Assembly (NCBI GenBank): GCA_034520725.1
Contig: JAXHNH010000025.1
Coordinates: 124,001-188,000 of the forward strand
Origin: Gracilimonas sp034520725
Lineage (GTDB): Bacteria > Bacteroidota > Rhodothermia > Balneolales > Balneolaceae
Reading direction: 5' to 3'
DNA length: 64,000 nucleotides
Part shown: positions 47,801-56,627 of the stretch, piece after piece
How positions within the stretch are numbered: the first letter of the stretch is position 1
Layout: the number at the start of each line of letters is the position of its first letter
Translations under genes and position numbers: made by a program
Notes under the pieces: model-generated
Seen by the model: the letters and a program-made list of their open reading frames with translations, nothing else
Database searches by the model: none
Told to the model about the DNA's origin: nothing

Positions 47801-48096
47801 TTACCGAGCCGGGAGGTATCGTTTCCTTACATATTTCACAAGAAGATTCATTCCTTGTTATTAAGGTTAAAGATGATGGGATCGGCATGGAAAAAGATAT
47901 GATGGAAAAATTACTGCATAACGACTCCAATGACTCTCGTGAAGGCACACAAAATGAAAAAGGGTCAGGGTTGGGATTACAGATTTGTAAAGAAATGATT
48001 GCACTTCACGACGGTAAACTAGAGATAGAATCTGAGGTCGGAAAAGGCACTTCATTTATTGTTAAACTTCCACACAGAAATTTATCGTTGGGGTAA
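44812..48096 (+). CDS. Two-component propeller-type sensor histidine kinase (Reg_prop, Y_Y_Y, HisKA, HATPase)
   Basis: 1094 intact residues. A signal peptide (to about 21, ending PAQA) precedes two seven-bladed beta-propellers (about 30-690) built of Reg_prop repeats such as DSLGYLWISTYDGLVRFDG and DRNGNIWFGHHQKGLNKI. A Y_Y_Y domain follows (about 700-790, ending YTFEVLAANNNGIWSE), then one membrane helix (about 795-815), a coiled coil, HisKA with the phospho-His in SLIAHDLRTPF (about residue 875), and HATPase_c with the N box NLISNAIKF, G1 KDDGIGM and G2 GSGLGLQI. There is no receiver or AraC output domain, so its response regulator is elsewhere. In relatives the propellers sense glycans, but the ligand here is unknown. 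Confidence 0.92.
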   Translation: MIRKGVLLLGLLCICVPAQAIQLSIIDQQPALTAQNWTLEDGLPVNTVGNITQDSLGYLWISTYDGLVRFDGLEFNIYNYSNTPEMPHNRTTLMYLQDKDRLWVSLEYGGVLLKENGNFRHFGRQTNFTDSDLTQIFESSDGRMFFITHSGLYVFDGEKFAMFYNSDKPAQNQLHDIFEDHDKSIWVATNNGLLQFNPAGDLLAEYHKSPIQQDNRFWEVLRTSNGIITTGTDAGVYELQDGDLVQTDKYAAADNYAIGKIYNDENTTLLLAVGEVFYKGENQIVKLQSNNLKPTEYFKDFYSDSNGRLWLIGTSGSLSLFEEGEIRSFTEIPDISDYYFNSVFEDREGNIWFGTNANGLIAASEGKVRSLGTPEGLSGNNILAMYEDSRKRYWVGTRGAGLNLIDGDSITYYDVKNGAATKFVQAIGEDRNGNIWFGHHQKGLNKITPNGLEHYVPGNNVEINDIRSIYTHSNGEMWLGTYGGLIKFDPSGSDHVVYGKDDGLTGIKIRYVTEAPDGAIWTGSLDGGVSRFHEGTFTNYTTEDGLSSDNIRSIYIDEYDAGTIWIGSENNGLNRLKDGNISYINMEDGLPDHIIHWISQDDNGWLWMSSNRGVFKINKSELNAYLDNESEIFTLLHYGRAEGMRNPEGNGSVQEAGLRTSDGDFWFATQEGVAIFSQDREDTLAFPPTVLINSITAGGNSYTSDKVMIDEGYKSFAINFNALTFPTSEKARFRYRLIGIDDSWNEVSGQRSVSYNDVPAGDYTFEVLAANNNGIWSEKPAIASITVQPFFYEQPWFFILVLALITGGYFGATQIRYQYLVNKQRKLESIIQEQTTELRQERNDLKVKNEIIRRQAAELKESNKTKDKFFSLIAHDLRTPFQGLVGITELLLMDMDEGKHPELRENVNHLYSSARWLHNFAEDLLSWASLQNGKMRPELEDIHIDKLVTQILKLFKDNAQQKDIELSYVSSVEINLHADRNMLKTIFRNLISNAIKFTEPGGIVSLHISQEDSFLVIKVKDDGIGMEKDMMEKLLHNDSNDSREGTQNEKGSGLGLQICKEMIALHDGKLEIESEVGKGTSFIVKLPHRNLSLG

Positions 48097-48183
48097 AAGA
48101 ACAAATAGAAAACTCGTCTGGGTTTTAAGTGATAATAGGTTGCTATTAGTCCTTAAAGCTCACTATATTTGGAGCCTTCAACT

Positions 48184-48272
48184 GGAGAGGTGGCTGAGTG
48201 GCTGAAAGCGCTCCCCTGCTAAGGGAGTATACCTCTAACGAGGTATCGAGGGTTCGAATCCCTCCCTCTCCG
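48184..48272 (+). tRNA. tRNA-Ser (anticodon GCU)
   Basis: An 89-nt type II tRNA. Acceptor GGAGAGG (48184-48190) pairs with CCTCTCC (48265-48271), with discriminator G. The anticodon stem-loop is CTCCC-CT-GCT-AA-GGGAG, giving GCT. A long variable arm (TACCTC...GAGGTA) and the T-loop GGTTCGAATCC are present. CCA is not encoded. It reads AGC/AGU codons. Confidence 0.95.
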
Positions 48273-48281
48273 CATTTTAAT

Positions 48282-50450
48282 CTACTTATGCTCCATCACG
48301 TAAACCCCGTTCCAATCTTTCGGTGGCGGATCCTTTCTCATTTTTGCACATCGTGGAATAAATACCGCAGAAGGATTGTTTTTGTGGACTTCCGCCTCCA
48401 ATGATTTAAGAAATAGCTTTTGTGCTGCTACCCATTCCCTGTTGAAATATTTCGTAAGTGCTTCCTCAAATATTTGATTTCTCACGATCAATGAATCGGA
48501 AACATGTTTCTTCAAACCCGTCAGTTCATAAACTTCGACCGGCTGACTTCTTCCCTTAACTACGATGTGATCCAGCTTTCTAAAAACCAATTCATCAGAA
48601 AATGACTCAGCCTCATTTTTAGCAGATTCTGTTACCATGATATCCACACCATAGTATTGAGCTCCACTTTCACATCTTGCAGCCAGGTTTACGTTATCCC
48701 CCATCATGGTATAGTTGAACCGTTTAGAAGACCCCATATTCCCGGTTATCACTAGTCCTGTATTTATCCCGATCCTTTGCCTCATATTGACGACCAGTTC
48801 AGGCCAACCTTCTTTTTCCCACTTGTTTGAAAGCCCTTGGAGTTCCCTTTGCATCAGGCAGGCTGTTTTACAAGCTCTGAATGCATGATCTACGATCTTA
48901 ACCGGAGCACCAAAGAATGAGACAATGGCATCTCCTATGTACTTATCGAGAGTTCCGCCCTGCTCGTTGATGATTCCCGTCATAGCATCCAGATATTCAT
49001 TTATGAGCTTTACAAGCTGGTGAGGCTCCAACTGTTCTGAAAAAGTTGAAAACGCAACGATATCACTGAAAAATGCCGTGATAAAAACTTCATTCCCACC
49101 AAGCTTGGGCTCTTCTCCTGATCTCACCATTTGATCAACCAGCTCTGGTGAAACATAGGACGAAAACATATTCTTGATCCTACGCTTCTCCTTCTGCTCC
49201 ATATAGTATTCATAACCAACCATGCCACTCTGCGTTACAAATAAAGCAATGACAGGACCCGTGATCATCATAATGATATTTAGGGAGGTAAATGCCCAAT
49301 AGGTAATTCCAAAGAAAGCACCAGCAAGAATAAGTGCGATCAAAAACCCCACGACAGCATTTGTAAACCGGTTCACAAATGCCAGCACCAAACAAAAGAA
49401 AAACATGATGAGCAGGGTATACCAATTATTGAAATAGGTTAGATAATTATTATCCAATATGGTTTGAATTGCATTGGCATGTATCTGATAACCGGGCCTG
49501 TCGTTATTGCCTTCGTTAGCAAATGGTGTTGAATAGAAATCTTTTAATAATGACATAGTTGCTCCAACCAAAACGATCTTATCCTGGAACGTACCAAGGT
49601 TCAGGTGGCCGATTGTTGGATCATCAAAACTATTGACCTGAGCACCAAGCCCTGTTTCAAATACCGTGGTGTACGAAGAATCATCTATGACTTCCTCAAA
49701 CGATACTTCAGGAAAGATACCCTCCGGGCCGTAATAATTGATCAAAAATGAATTTGACCGGACTTTCGCGATCTCAAAAGGTCCAAGTGAAAAGTGTTCT
49801 TGTTCATTATCCGGATTGATGTCATCTATTTCTTCATAAGGTATCCCCTTATATTTCCTGACTATCTCTAGTCCAAGTCTGTAATAACTTTCACCATTGT
49901 GAGTATGACCGAAATTATACGTTCGAATCGCCCCGTCCAAATCTGGAAAAACCTTCACCAAACCAGGCTTATTAGGATTAGAATTTAATAGAACGGTGTT
50001 TGGGAAAAGGGGGGAATACAACTCAGATACGGCGTTAGGGTTTACCTGCAACTCCCCTCCCAATATCACATTTTCATGCTTTTTAAGTGACTCAGCAAAC
50101 AGTGAATCGTTGTTGAGATCGTAGGTATCCTGATTATCAAAGATGACATCAAAAGCGATAACCTTCGCACCGGCCCGATTCAAATTATCTACCAGTTTTG
50201 CGTGCAAGTTTGTTGGCCACGGATATTTGTAAGGAATATCCTCATCAGCTTGCTGACTAATGGCAACCAAAACGATCGGAGAGTCTGATACATCCAGTTC
50301 ACCTCTCATCTCAAATAGAAAGTCATGATGCCTGAGTTCAAGGATTTGTACCGGTTCAAAGAAGATCAGCAAAACAGATACAGCAAACGCTATCAAGGCT
50401 ATTGTTATAACCTGAGTATGCCTTCTCCGTTTTTTATTAACTGGACTCAT
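48282..50450 (-). CDS. CHASE2-domain class III adenylate/guanylate cyclase
   Basis: 722 residues. An N-terminal helix (about 13-32), a periplasmic CHASE2 sensor domain (about 40-330, with the opening LELRHHDFLFEMRG and PWPTNLHAKLVDNLNRAGAK), three clustered helices (about 335-425) and a cytoplasmic cyclase (about 450-640). Metal Asp residues lie in FFSDIVAFS and YIGDAIVSFFG, and the active-site strand is YTMMGDNVNLAAR. A C-terminal extension of about 70 residues (EALTKYFNREWVAAQKLF) is TPR-like. It makes cyclic nucleotide in response to an envelope signal. It starts 3 bases after the outer-membrane barrel gene, the last gene of a four-gene operon. Confidence 0.9.
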   Translation of the reverse strand: MSPVNKKRRRHTQVITIALIAFAVSVLLIFFEPVQILELRHHDFLFEMRGELDVSDSPIVLVAISQQADEDIPYKYPWPTNLHAKLVDNLNRAGAKVIAFDVIFDNQDTYDLNNDSLFAESLKKHENVILGGELQVNPNAVSELYSPLFPNTVLLNSNPNKPGLVKVFPDLDGAIRTYNFGHTHNGESYYRLGLEIVRKYKGIPYEEIDDINPDNEQEHFSLGPFEIAKVRSNSFLINYYGPEGIFPEVSFEEVIDDSSYTTVFETGLGAQVNSFDDPTIGHLNLGTFQDKIVLVGATMSLLKDFYSTPFANEGNNDRPGYQIHANAIQTILDNNYLTYFNNWYTLLIMFFFCLVLAFVNRFTNAVVGFLIALILAGAFFGITYWAFTSLNIIMMITGPVIALFVTQSGMVGYEYYMEQKEKRRIKNMFSSYVSPELVDQMVRSGEEPKLGGNEVFITAFFSDIVAFSTFSEQLEPHQLVKLINEYLDAMTGIINEQGGTLDKYIGDAIVSFFGAPVKIVDHAFRACKTACLMQRELQGLSNKWEKEGWPELVVNMRQRIGINTGLVITGNMGSSKRFNYTMMGDNVNLAARCESGAQYYGVDIMVTESAKNEAESFSDELVFRKLDHIVVKGRSQPVEVYELTGLKKHVSDSLIVRNQIFEEALTKYFNREWVAAQKLFLKSLEAEVHKNNPSAVFIPRCAKMRKDPPPKDWNGVYVMEHK

Positions 50451-50453
50451 GTT

Positions 50454-53201
50454 TTAGAACCTGAAAAGATATCTGAGTTGAATGATCCGGTCGTTAGCCC
50501 GATCGCCGCCACTCACATTGGTAAGGTTTGCGTCAAATAGAAGGGCATGAAACTGATCAAAATCATACCGCGCTCCGAGTTGTAATACGTAAGTCTGAAA
50601 GTTATCAGAATCTGTAAAAGACCCAAATTCATAGTAATCATCTTTGGGGTCTTCCGATGTGCCGTTTTCGTTAATCTCCAGAGTTTTGGAGTTTACCTTA
50701 TTATTCGTGAAAGCCAACCTGCCATTCAATGAAAATTTTTCTTCCAGGATCCGATAATTACCACCTGCATATAATCCGGTTATACGGATCTCATTTTGTC
50801 CGCTCCCTGAAGTTGTATAGTTATAGGTTAACCCAAGCCTGCTTTCCAACGGAAGCTCATAAAACCTTGAATTCAGATTCAGTGAAAGGGAAGAGCTAGT
50901 TACATCTCCGAAAGCAAAAACATCATCTGTGGTACTCAAGGTATTAAAGTTCAAAGATGCATCATTTCTTGCATCCATGAATTCAAATTGCTGAGTGACC
51001 CCTGATGTAAAATTAACTGTCCGGTTTTGTCTTGGTGAGGGCGTAATAGTAGTCACAAGTGTATCCTGACCATTAATGGTTCTAATTTCCTGCCTGATGT
51101 TCAGCACTGCAGAATTCAACAGGTTTGAAGATACCAGATAATTTTGACGATCTACCCCATTATCCCTGGTTCTATATCTGAGCCCTACATTAATTCGTGG
51201 AAGCGATCGATCAACGGGATACCAGCTGGCATTGGTTCTGTAGGTAATAGTTTTAGTGGTCGCATCCCGGGTATTTGCCACATTATCCTTCAAGTGCTCA
51301 AAACCAACTGTCAGGTAAAGTTGATTTGATAATAAATTGAGACGATCGCTTGCCGTAAATCCGGCAAGATCACGACGGATCGTTGAGTTTGCCAGTGAGA
51401 AAAAGTTGGGACCGATCCAGCGATATTGTAATCTGGCATTGTTGTTTTGATCACGGTACAACAACTCATGATTCGTCGCAAAAACACTGCTCGGCAAAAA
51501 CAGATCACCAACCAGGTCCCCGTTTTCATTTTCATCGAATTTAAATGGCAGAGCACTCATATTCTCATTTACAATGATAAGCCATGAAAGCCGATCCAAA
51601 AAATCGGCTGCATCATTGGTTATATCAAAACCGAGCTCATCAGCTCGTTCTGTGGTAAGTGGTCCTCCATACACATTGTTATTAAGTGCACTGATGGCAG
51701 CATCAGATTCTAAACGAAGGGTGTTTCCCATAAAGCCCATTTTCAGATCGGTTCCCAATACCACGTTCTCTTTGGGTTTGATATTGCCTCCATCCACCGC
51801 AAGTCGTGAAGGGTCACTCAGTAAGTTGTCACGGTCCTGTTGTGTAAGGTCTGAATTCAGGTCCAGCCCCGAATTCACAATATCCAGGTAATTCCTTGCA
51901 TTCAGGATGGAAGTCGTATCATCATGAATCTTCATGGCATGTAAACCAATCTGCCATTTTCGTTCGTCACCTACACTGACTCTACCCCCGATCAACTTTT
52001 GGTTGAAGGTTCCTCTCCCCTGATCCTGATAGGTGAGCAGATAGTTTTTACTTACTACATCACCTGTGCTGTTCAGAACATCACGCACAACCAGGCTGTC
52101 ATATAGATTCGTGATACTCCTATCCAATTTCCCATACATAAATTGAAATTGCAGTTTTTCATCCAGTGCATTGATGTTCGTATTTAATCCCTGAATCCTT
52201 CGTCCCGTAATAGTGAAATCACTCATTGTCGGATACACATGCCCGGCCTCAAACATAAACCAGTCACTGTACATAAGGTCAATTCCATATCTGTTCTGAG
52301 ACTGTAACCTATCCGATCCCTGTGAGGTCAGATATCCATTCAAGGAATATTTCCACAGACCGTATTTTCCTGACACCCTGGTTCTGCCGGTGTAGGCATT
52401 GTTGACGTCATCGGATATAACCTGATTTCTTGCTGTCAATTCAGCCGATATTTGCGGAATATTATTCTCGCCAAAGCCGGAAAAGGAAGCGGCACCCGGT
52501 TCAACCACAGAAAACTGCCACTGTACCACAGAATATTCCTCAGTAGATGTTTCGTAAGCAAGTTCAACCGTATAAAACCCGGATCTGAGACCTTTGGGTT
52601 TATAGGAGACATAATAATCGCTCGCGTCTGCTTCTTCACTCATATCAATACCGTTGAGGTACAGCTTGAATTCCCCTGGCTCAATAACATTTATATTATA
52701 AAATAAAGCAATGGCAATAAGTACATCATCTTTGGTAAGGCCATTGCCTGGCTGGGGTGAAAGGATGGTGTAATCAATGCCATCTATTTTGGGCTTATCA
52801 CTATCACTTTGTAGCCCTTCAACGATCTCAACCCTTACAGGATTTTCAGATGGTAGTATAGCCGGGAAGTATATTGCATCTCCGGATATGAGCTCTACCT
52901 CAAGGTAATATTCCACGACACTGGCATTTGGGTTATCCACTGAGAAATCAGCTACCAGATCATTCTCCCGAAAATAGACTTCCATCTGACTGTAACTGAA
53001 GTCACCATCGTACCGGTAAAAAAGACGAGCCTGCTGAATATCTGACTCCAGAAGTCCCGGAACAGAGAATTGCAGCTGTGTGATGCTATTTCGTTCAATG
53101 GCTACCGGGGGCTGATGCTGAATGTTGTACTGTGCCATTGCAGAGTCTGCCCCAATGTACAGAATCAACATTACCCCAATACACTTAAACAGTACCCGCA
53201 T
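50454..53201 (-). CDS. Large outer-membrane beta-barrel protein with N-terminal Ig-like region
   Basis: 915 intact residues; no specific family recognised. A signal peptide ends at MAQ (about 23). Residues 25-240 look like two Ig/Fn3-like domains (LFYRYDGDFSYSQMEVYFREN; KPKGLRSGFYTVELAYET). From about 270 the protein is a series of alternating amphipathic strands of barrel type and ends in RYLFRF, the terminal aromatic expected for BAM-assembled outer-membrane proteins. It is placed between a FecR-domain protein and a CHASE2 cyclase in one operon, suggesting the outer-membrane part of a signalling or surface-assembly unit. Confidence 0.7.
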   Translation of the reverse strand: MRVLFKCIGVMLILYIGADSAMAQYNIQHQPPVAIERNSITQLQFSVPGLLESDIQQARLFYRYDGDFSYSQMEVYFRENDLVADFSVDNPNASVVEYYLEVELISGDAIYFPAILPSENPVRVEIVEGLQSDSDKPKIDGIDYTILSPQPGNGLTKDDVLIAIALFYNINVIEPGEFKLYLNGIDMSEEADASDYYVSYKPKGLRSGFYTVELAYETSTEEYSVVQWQFSVVEPGAASFSGFGENNIPQISAELTARNQVISDDVNNAYTGRTRVSGKYGLWKYSLNGYLTSQGSDRLQSQNRYGIDLMYSDWFMFEAGHVYPTMSDFTITGRRIQGLNTNINALDEKLQFQFMYGKLDRSITNLYDSLVVRDVLNSTGDVVSKNYLLTYQDQGRGTFNQKLIGGRVSVGDERKWQIGLHAMKIHDDTTSILNARNYLDIVNSGLDLNSDLTQQDRDNLLSDPSRLAVDGGNIKPKENVVLGTDLKMGFMGNTLRLESDAAISALNNNVYGGPLTTERADELGFDITNDAADFLDRLSWLIIVNENMSALPFKFDENENGDLVGDLFLPSSVFATNHELLYRDQNNNARLQYRWIGPNFFSLANSTIRRDLAGFTASDRLNLLSNQLYLTVGFEHLKDNVANTRDATTKTITYRTNASWYPVDRSLPRINVGLRYRTRDNGVDRQNYLVSSNLLNSAVLNIRQEIRTINGQDTLVTTITPSPRQNRTVNFTSGVTQQFEFMDARNDASLNFNTLSTTDDVFAFGDVTSSSLSLNLNSRFYELPLESRLGLTYNYTTSGSGQNEIRITGLYAGGNYRILEEKFSLNGRLAFTNNKVNSKTLEINENGTSEDPKDDYYEFGSFTDSDNFQTYVLQLGARYDFDQFHALLFDANLTNVSGGDRANDRIIQLRYLFRF

Positions 53202-53256
53202 CCCTTTTATATTATGTGTTTATGATAGATTTCGTAACGATCATAGTTAATTCCAT

Positions 53257-53988
53257 TTAATTTCGACCCTCTTCGAATACATCGATCCTGATCTCTCTGA
53301 GCTGTCCATTTTGATCCCTGAACTTCAGGATGATCTCTTTCGGGATCAGATCTGTATCCATTTCATCATAGCCGGTGTTCAGGTTTCTAAGCTGAGCCTG
53401 ACTCAACATCCCAGAATCAATATCATTACCACCCTCATCAACCTGTGCATACATTTCATCATATAATGAGATCGTTTCCCCGGAATTCAAAGCTGTTACA
53501 TCCACCTGACCTTCATCAACCCAAACATATCCATCCGATCTAGACCCAAAATCTGTTCCCTTTACAGAAGCCAGCGATCGCGAGGTATAGACCTCAAATT
53601 CATTTGAACCCTGGGGCTGAACCTGTAAAAAGAGTTCTCCGCGCTGTAGATTTATCATAGTATTGCTCACTTTACTCGAAAGCTCAACGTCACCGTTTAT
53701 GATAAGCAGAGAATTGGGTTTTACTTTCGCAATGCTTTTATCCATAAAATATACCAGTGCAAAGCCCTTTGAATCGGTATATAAACTGTCCCCAGAGTAT
53801 AGCCTTTCTCCAATATCCTCAGAGAGGTCCAATTCTTTATACTTATCTTTATCGAGATTCGTGACTGTTACATCCGGCTTGAACCGTCTGACAATTCCAA
53901 TTTCACGCTCAACCTGAAAGGCTTCTGCTTCCATTGAAGCCATTCCCACAATGAGTACTACCGGTATGAATATTCGAAGTAATTTCAT
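53257..53988 (-). CDS. Secreted FecR-domain protein
   Basis: 243 residues with a signal peptide (to about 23, AEAFQ). The FecR-type domain spans about 45-175: SGDSLYTDSKGFALVYFMDKS, KVKPNSLL, INLQRGELFLQV, FEVYTSRSLASVKGTDF and VWVDEGQVDV. This is the stand-alone periplasmic form; there is no cytoplasmic anti-sigma segment or membrane helix, so it is not a classic FecR anti-sigma regulator. It lies 22 bases after the preceding gene and 55 before the barrel gene, within one operon. Confidence 0.82.
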   Translation of the reverse strand: MKLLRIFIPVVLIVGMASMEAEAFQVEREIGIVRRFKPDVTVTNLDKDKYKELDLSEDIGERLYSGDSLYTDSKGFALVYFMDKSIAKVKPNSLLIINGDVELSSKVSNTMINLQRGELFLQVQPQGSNEFEVYTSRSLASVKGTDFGSRSDGYVWVDEGQVDVTALNSGETISLYDEMYAQVDEGGNDIDSGMLSQAQLRNLNTGYDEMDTDLIPKEIILKFRDQNGQLREIRIDVFEEGRN

Positions 53989-54010
53989 TTAAAAAGCCAT
54001 TTTCTCCCGA

Positions 54011-55192
54011 TCAATTTGATCCAAGGATGAGTTTCTTATCTCTTATTAATTGCAGGATATCTTCAAGCTTTACCGTTGCGGCAGGTCCCGTGAATGCCTG
54101 TCCATCATACTCAATTCCTGTCAGTTCAAATCCCTCCGATTGCAACTGCCTGTAAGCGTCCTCCCCGATCAGAGCAATTAGAGCGTCTTCAACTTCAGGG
54201 GTAATTGGTGGAGTATTCAAATTTTCAGTTGAACCACCAAGAGTAAAGGTCCAAATCTCTGATGATACACGTTCCGTATCTCCGCTGCGTTGTAGCGAGG
54301 TTTGAACCTGCCAGTAGTATGTTTTACCGGGCTCCAGGGACTGAGCGCCCGAAGTTGGAAATTGATAGTTACTTTCAGTCACCAACATATCAAGGTTTTC
54401 ATATTCCAGTAAAGAACCGCCATTATTGACCGCCATAGTACTGAAGGCACTTTCAATTAATGATTCGGGACTGTCCTGTTTGTTCTGTTCTACCACCACT
54501 AAGCGATAACTGATATCATTTTCGCCTTCCCAGCTAAATTGGGGATATGGGTTTGTGATTTCTGACCTGCTACCAACTTGGTCACCGGGTGCCTTTAGGT
54601 ATATTTCACTTTCCTCAAAAACTCTTGAAGCTGAACCGCCAAACTCCACCACATCGCTCGCCAGATCTTCGCGACCAAAAGCATCCGTTACTGTAAAAAG
54701 TATAACCTCTACTGAATACACATCTCTGGGTAATGTAGTAGACCCCGATAATCTATCAAATAAATCCTCTCCCTCAGGAGTCAGACCTCCCGAAAAATCA
54801 ATTCTCTGATCAATTCCCGGAATCCTTTTTCTCGCAATGTCGTTATTTGTTACATAGAGGGATTGATAGGGTTCCAATAAGAATGGCAGATCAGCAAAAG
54901 ATCGTAATTCAACCAATTTACCCGATCTTGCACTACTGATCTTAATTTCCAGAAACAGATTATTTACCGGTTCAGGACTCATATTTTCTATAAAGCCCGT
55001 TATCAAAACAGGGCCATTTCCTGAGTTGTCGATACCTAGATCTGTGAAACTGACAAGCTGAGTATTTTCAAGTAATGAGGTTGCTTCCAATTGAAGAGAA
55101 ATATTCTGAGCAACAGATTTTCTTATGGGAACAATAGCCATTATGATCAGTAAGACAATTGAGACGTAACATTTACACCATCTCATATTCAT
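54011..55192 (-). CDS. Secreted protein of unknown family, first gene of the FecR/cyclase operon
   Basis: 393 residues with a signal peptide (hydrophobic 10-22, cleavage near SVAQ). The first half (30-190) is beta-rich (LFLEIKISSARSGKLVELRSF, FADLPFLLEPYQSLYV). The middle (about 210-320) resembles an Fn3-like domain: YPQFSWEGENDISYRLVVVEQ and GKTYYWQVQTSL. The C-terminal 60 residues are helical (VEDALIALIGEDAYRQLQSEGF) and end in VKLEDILQLIRD. I do not recognise a catalytic motif. Probably a periplasmic or surface-binding partner of the barrel and FecR proteins. Confidence 0.65.
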   Translation of the reverse strand: MNMRWCKCYVSIVLLIIMAIVPIRKSVAQNISLQLEATSLLENTQLVSFTDLGIDNSGNGPVLITGFIENMSPEPVNNLFLEIKISSARSGKLVELRSFADLPFLLEPYQSLYVTNNDIARKRIPGIDQRIDFSGGLTPEGEDLFDRLSGSTTLPRDVYSVEVILFTVTDAFGREDLASDVVEFGGSASRVFEESEIYLKAPGDQVGSRSEITNPYPQFSWEGENDISYRLVVVEQNKQDSPESLIESAFSTMAVNNGGSLLEYENLDMLVTESNYQFPTSGAQSLEPGKTYYWQVQTSLQRSGDTERVSSEIWTFTLGGSTENLNTPPITPEVEDALIALIGEDAYRQLQSEGFELTGIEYDGQAFTGPAATVKLEDILQLIRDKKLILGSN

Positions 55193-55312
55193 TTTGACTC
55201 CCGTAATTGTTTGATGTCCACATTTTAAAGTAATAGAAATTCACAAACAAGTTTTGAAGGGAATTCCTAATCAAAGATTATGATTGGAAAAACAACAATT
55301 TCGAACATAAAA

Positions 55313-55342
55313 AAAGCCTTTCTCAATATTGAAAAAGGCTTT
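55313..55342 (-). terminator. Rho-independent terminator after tRNA-Ala
   Basis: Stem AAGCCTTT (55314-55321) / AAAGGCTT (55334-55341). Read leftwards it is followed by a T-run. It directly follows the tRNA 3' end. Confidence 0.75.
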
Positions 55343-55343
55343 G

Positions 55344-55417
55344 TGGAGCTACGGGGATTCGAACCCCGGACCTCTTCGCTGCCAGCGAAGCGCTCTAGCC
55401 AACTGAGCTATAGCCCC
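55344..55417 (-). tRNA. tRNA-Ala (anticodon GGC)
   Basis: 74 nt on the minus strand. Acceptor GGGGCTA pairs with TAGCTCC (one G-U), with discriminator A. The anticodon arm CTTCGCT-GGC-AGCGAAG gives GGC. T-loop GGTTCGAATCC. CCA is not encoded. It reads GCC/GCU codons. Confidence 0.95.
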
Positions 55418-55616
55418 ATAAACAAGGACGGCCAAAATAGATATTTTAAATATAAATAACACCATGAATTTATTTATTGTAAATTAAAGTAATACTGTCT
55501 TATAATTTAATTTACAATAAGTGCTGTAAGTTCATAAAAAACTCTTTTTAATTCATTACTAAACCGCTATTTTAATATCAAACATCCAAGTTTAATTTAA
55601 ACCACAATCCAAGAAG

Positions 55617-56573
55617 ATGACAAATTTAAAATCTATCCTACACATTTCGTTTGTCGCCGTTGCAGTTGTCTTTATGACAAGCTGTTCCGGAACAGATGAA
55701 TTATTAGCACCATCCGAGCGTACGCTTGAATACCTTCGTTCTTTAGATGCAGAAACTCTTAGAACCTTAGACACTGATTCTGATGGCCTTAACGACTATC
55801 TGGAATTATACGAGTACGAAACTGATCCATTGAATGCTGACACTGACGGTGACGGCCTTACTGATGGTGACGAAGTAAATACGCATGAAACTGATCCATT
55901 AAGTGCTGATACTGATGGTGATGGCCTTTCTGACGGTGACGAAGTAAATTCATACAACACCGATCCTAACAACACTGATTCAGATAACGATGGCCTTTCT
56001 GACGGTGATGAAGTGAATGAGTATAACACTGATCCGAACAATTCTGATTCAGACAACGATGGTCTCAACGATTACGATGAAGTAATGACTCACGATACAA
56101 ATCCAAATAATGCGGATTCTGATGGTGACGGATTCACAGACATGCAAGAATTAGACATGGGTACTAACCCTAATGATGGTTCTGATCCTGTTTATCTTGA
56201 TACTGACGCACTCGATATTATTAACTTTGACTTCGACCGTTCCAACATCCGTAGCGATGCTGAAGCGATCCTTATGGAAAACGTTGAAGTATTGAAAGAT
56301 GCTACTGCATTCAGAGTTCGTATCGATGCATACACTGATCACGTTGGTGGCGATCAGTACAACTTACGCTTGAGCCTGCGCCGTGCAAACGCTGTAGTAG
56401 ATTACTACAAAGCTAACGGTATCTCCGAAAGCAGAATTGAATCTCGCGGACTAGGTAAAGCACCAGTTGAGTGTACAGAAGCTGAAATGGATGCTAACAC
56501 TCCAGGTTGCGAAAGAAACCGACGTGCCGAGTCTTATCCGGTAAGTACTCTTAAGTACGAAAGAAATAACTAA
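55617..56573 (+). CDS. OmpA-family lipoprotein with thrombospondin-type-3-like calcium repeats
   Basis: 318 residues. Lipobox MTSC (Cys23). Five 23-residue repeats of the type DTDGDGLSDGDEVN (52-166, with a partial sixth) resemble thrombospondin type 3 calcium-binding repeats. The OmpA C-terminal peptidoglycan-binding domain follows (about 195-318): INFDFDRSNIRSDA, IDAYTDHVGGDQYNLRLSLRRA and SRIESRGLGK, with Cys residues near the end. It tethers the outer membrane to the cell wall, perhaps with a calcium-stiffened stalk. A single-gene unit with its own terminator. Confidence 0.9.
   Translation: MTNLKSILHISFVAVAVVFMTSCSGTDELLAPSERTLEYLRSLDAETLRTLDTDSDGLNDYLELYEYETDPLNADTDGDGLTDGDEVNTHETDPLSADTDGDGLSDGDEVNSYNTDPNNTDSDNDGLSDGDEVNEYNTDPNNSDSDNDGLNDYDEVMTHDTNPNNADSDGDGFTDMQELDMGTNPNDGSDPVYLDTDALDIINFDFDRSNIRSDAEAILMENVEVLKDATAFRVRIDAYTDHVGGDQYNLRLSLRRANAVVDYYKANGISESRIESRGLGKAPVECTEAEMDANTPGCERNRRAESYPVSTLKYERNN
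55770..56114 (+). repeat. Five tandem 69-bp repeats within the OmpA-like gene
   Basis: Each unit encodes 23 residues starting D-(T/S)-D-x-D-G. Units two to four are closest in sequence (shared GACGGTGA(C/T)GAAGT cores). Such arrays can change copy number by slippage. Confidence 0.8.
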
Positions 56574-56627
56574 GAGCTAAGTTTTAAAGCTTGCAAATTT
56601 ACTCAAGCTATACGACAATTTAAAAAA

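Noticed and set aside
53257..53988. FecR anti-sigma factor of a TonB-dependent iron uptake system
   Set aside because: It has a signal peptide and no cytoplasmic segment, and no ECF sigma factor or TonB receptor is adjacent.
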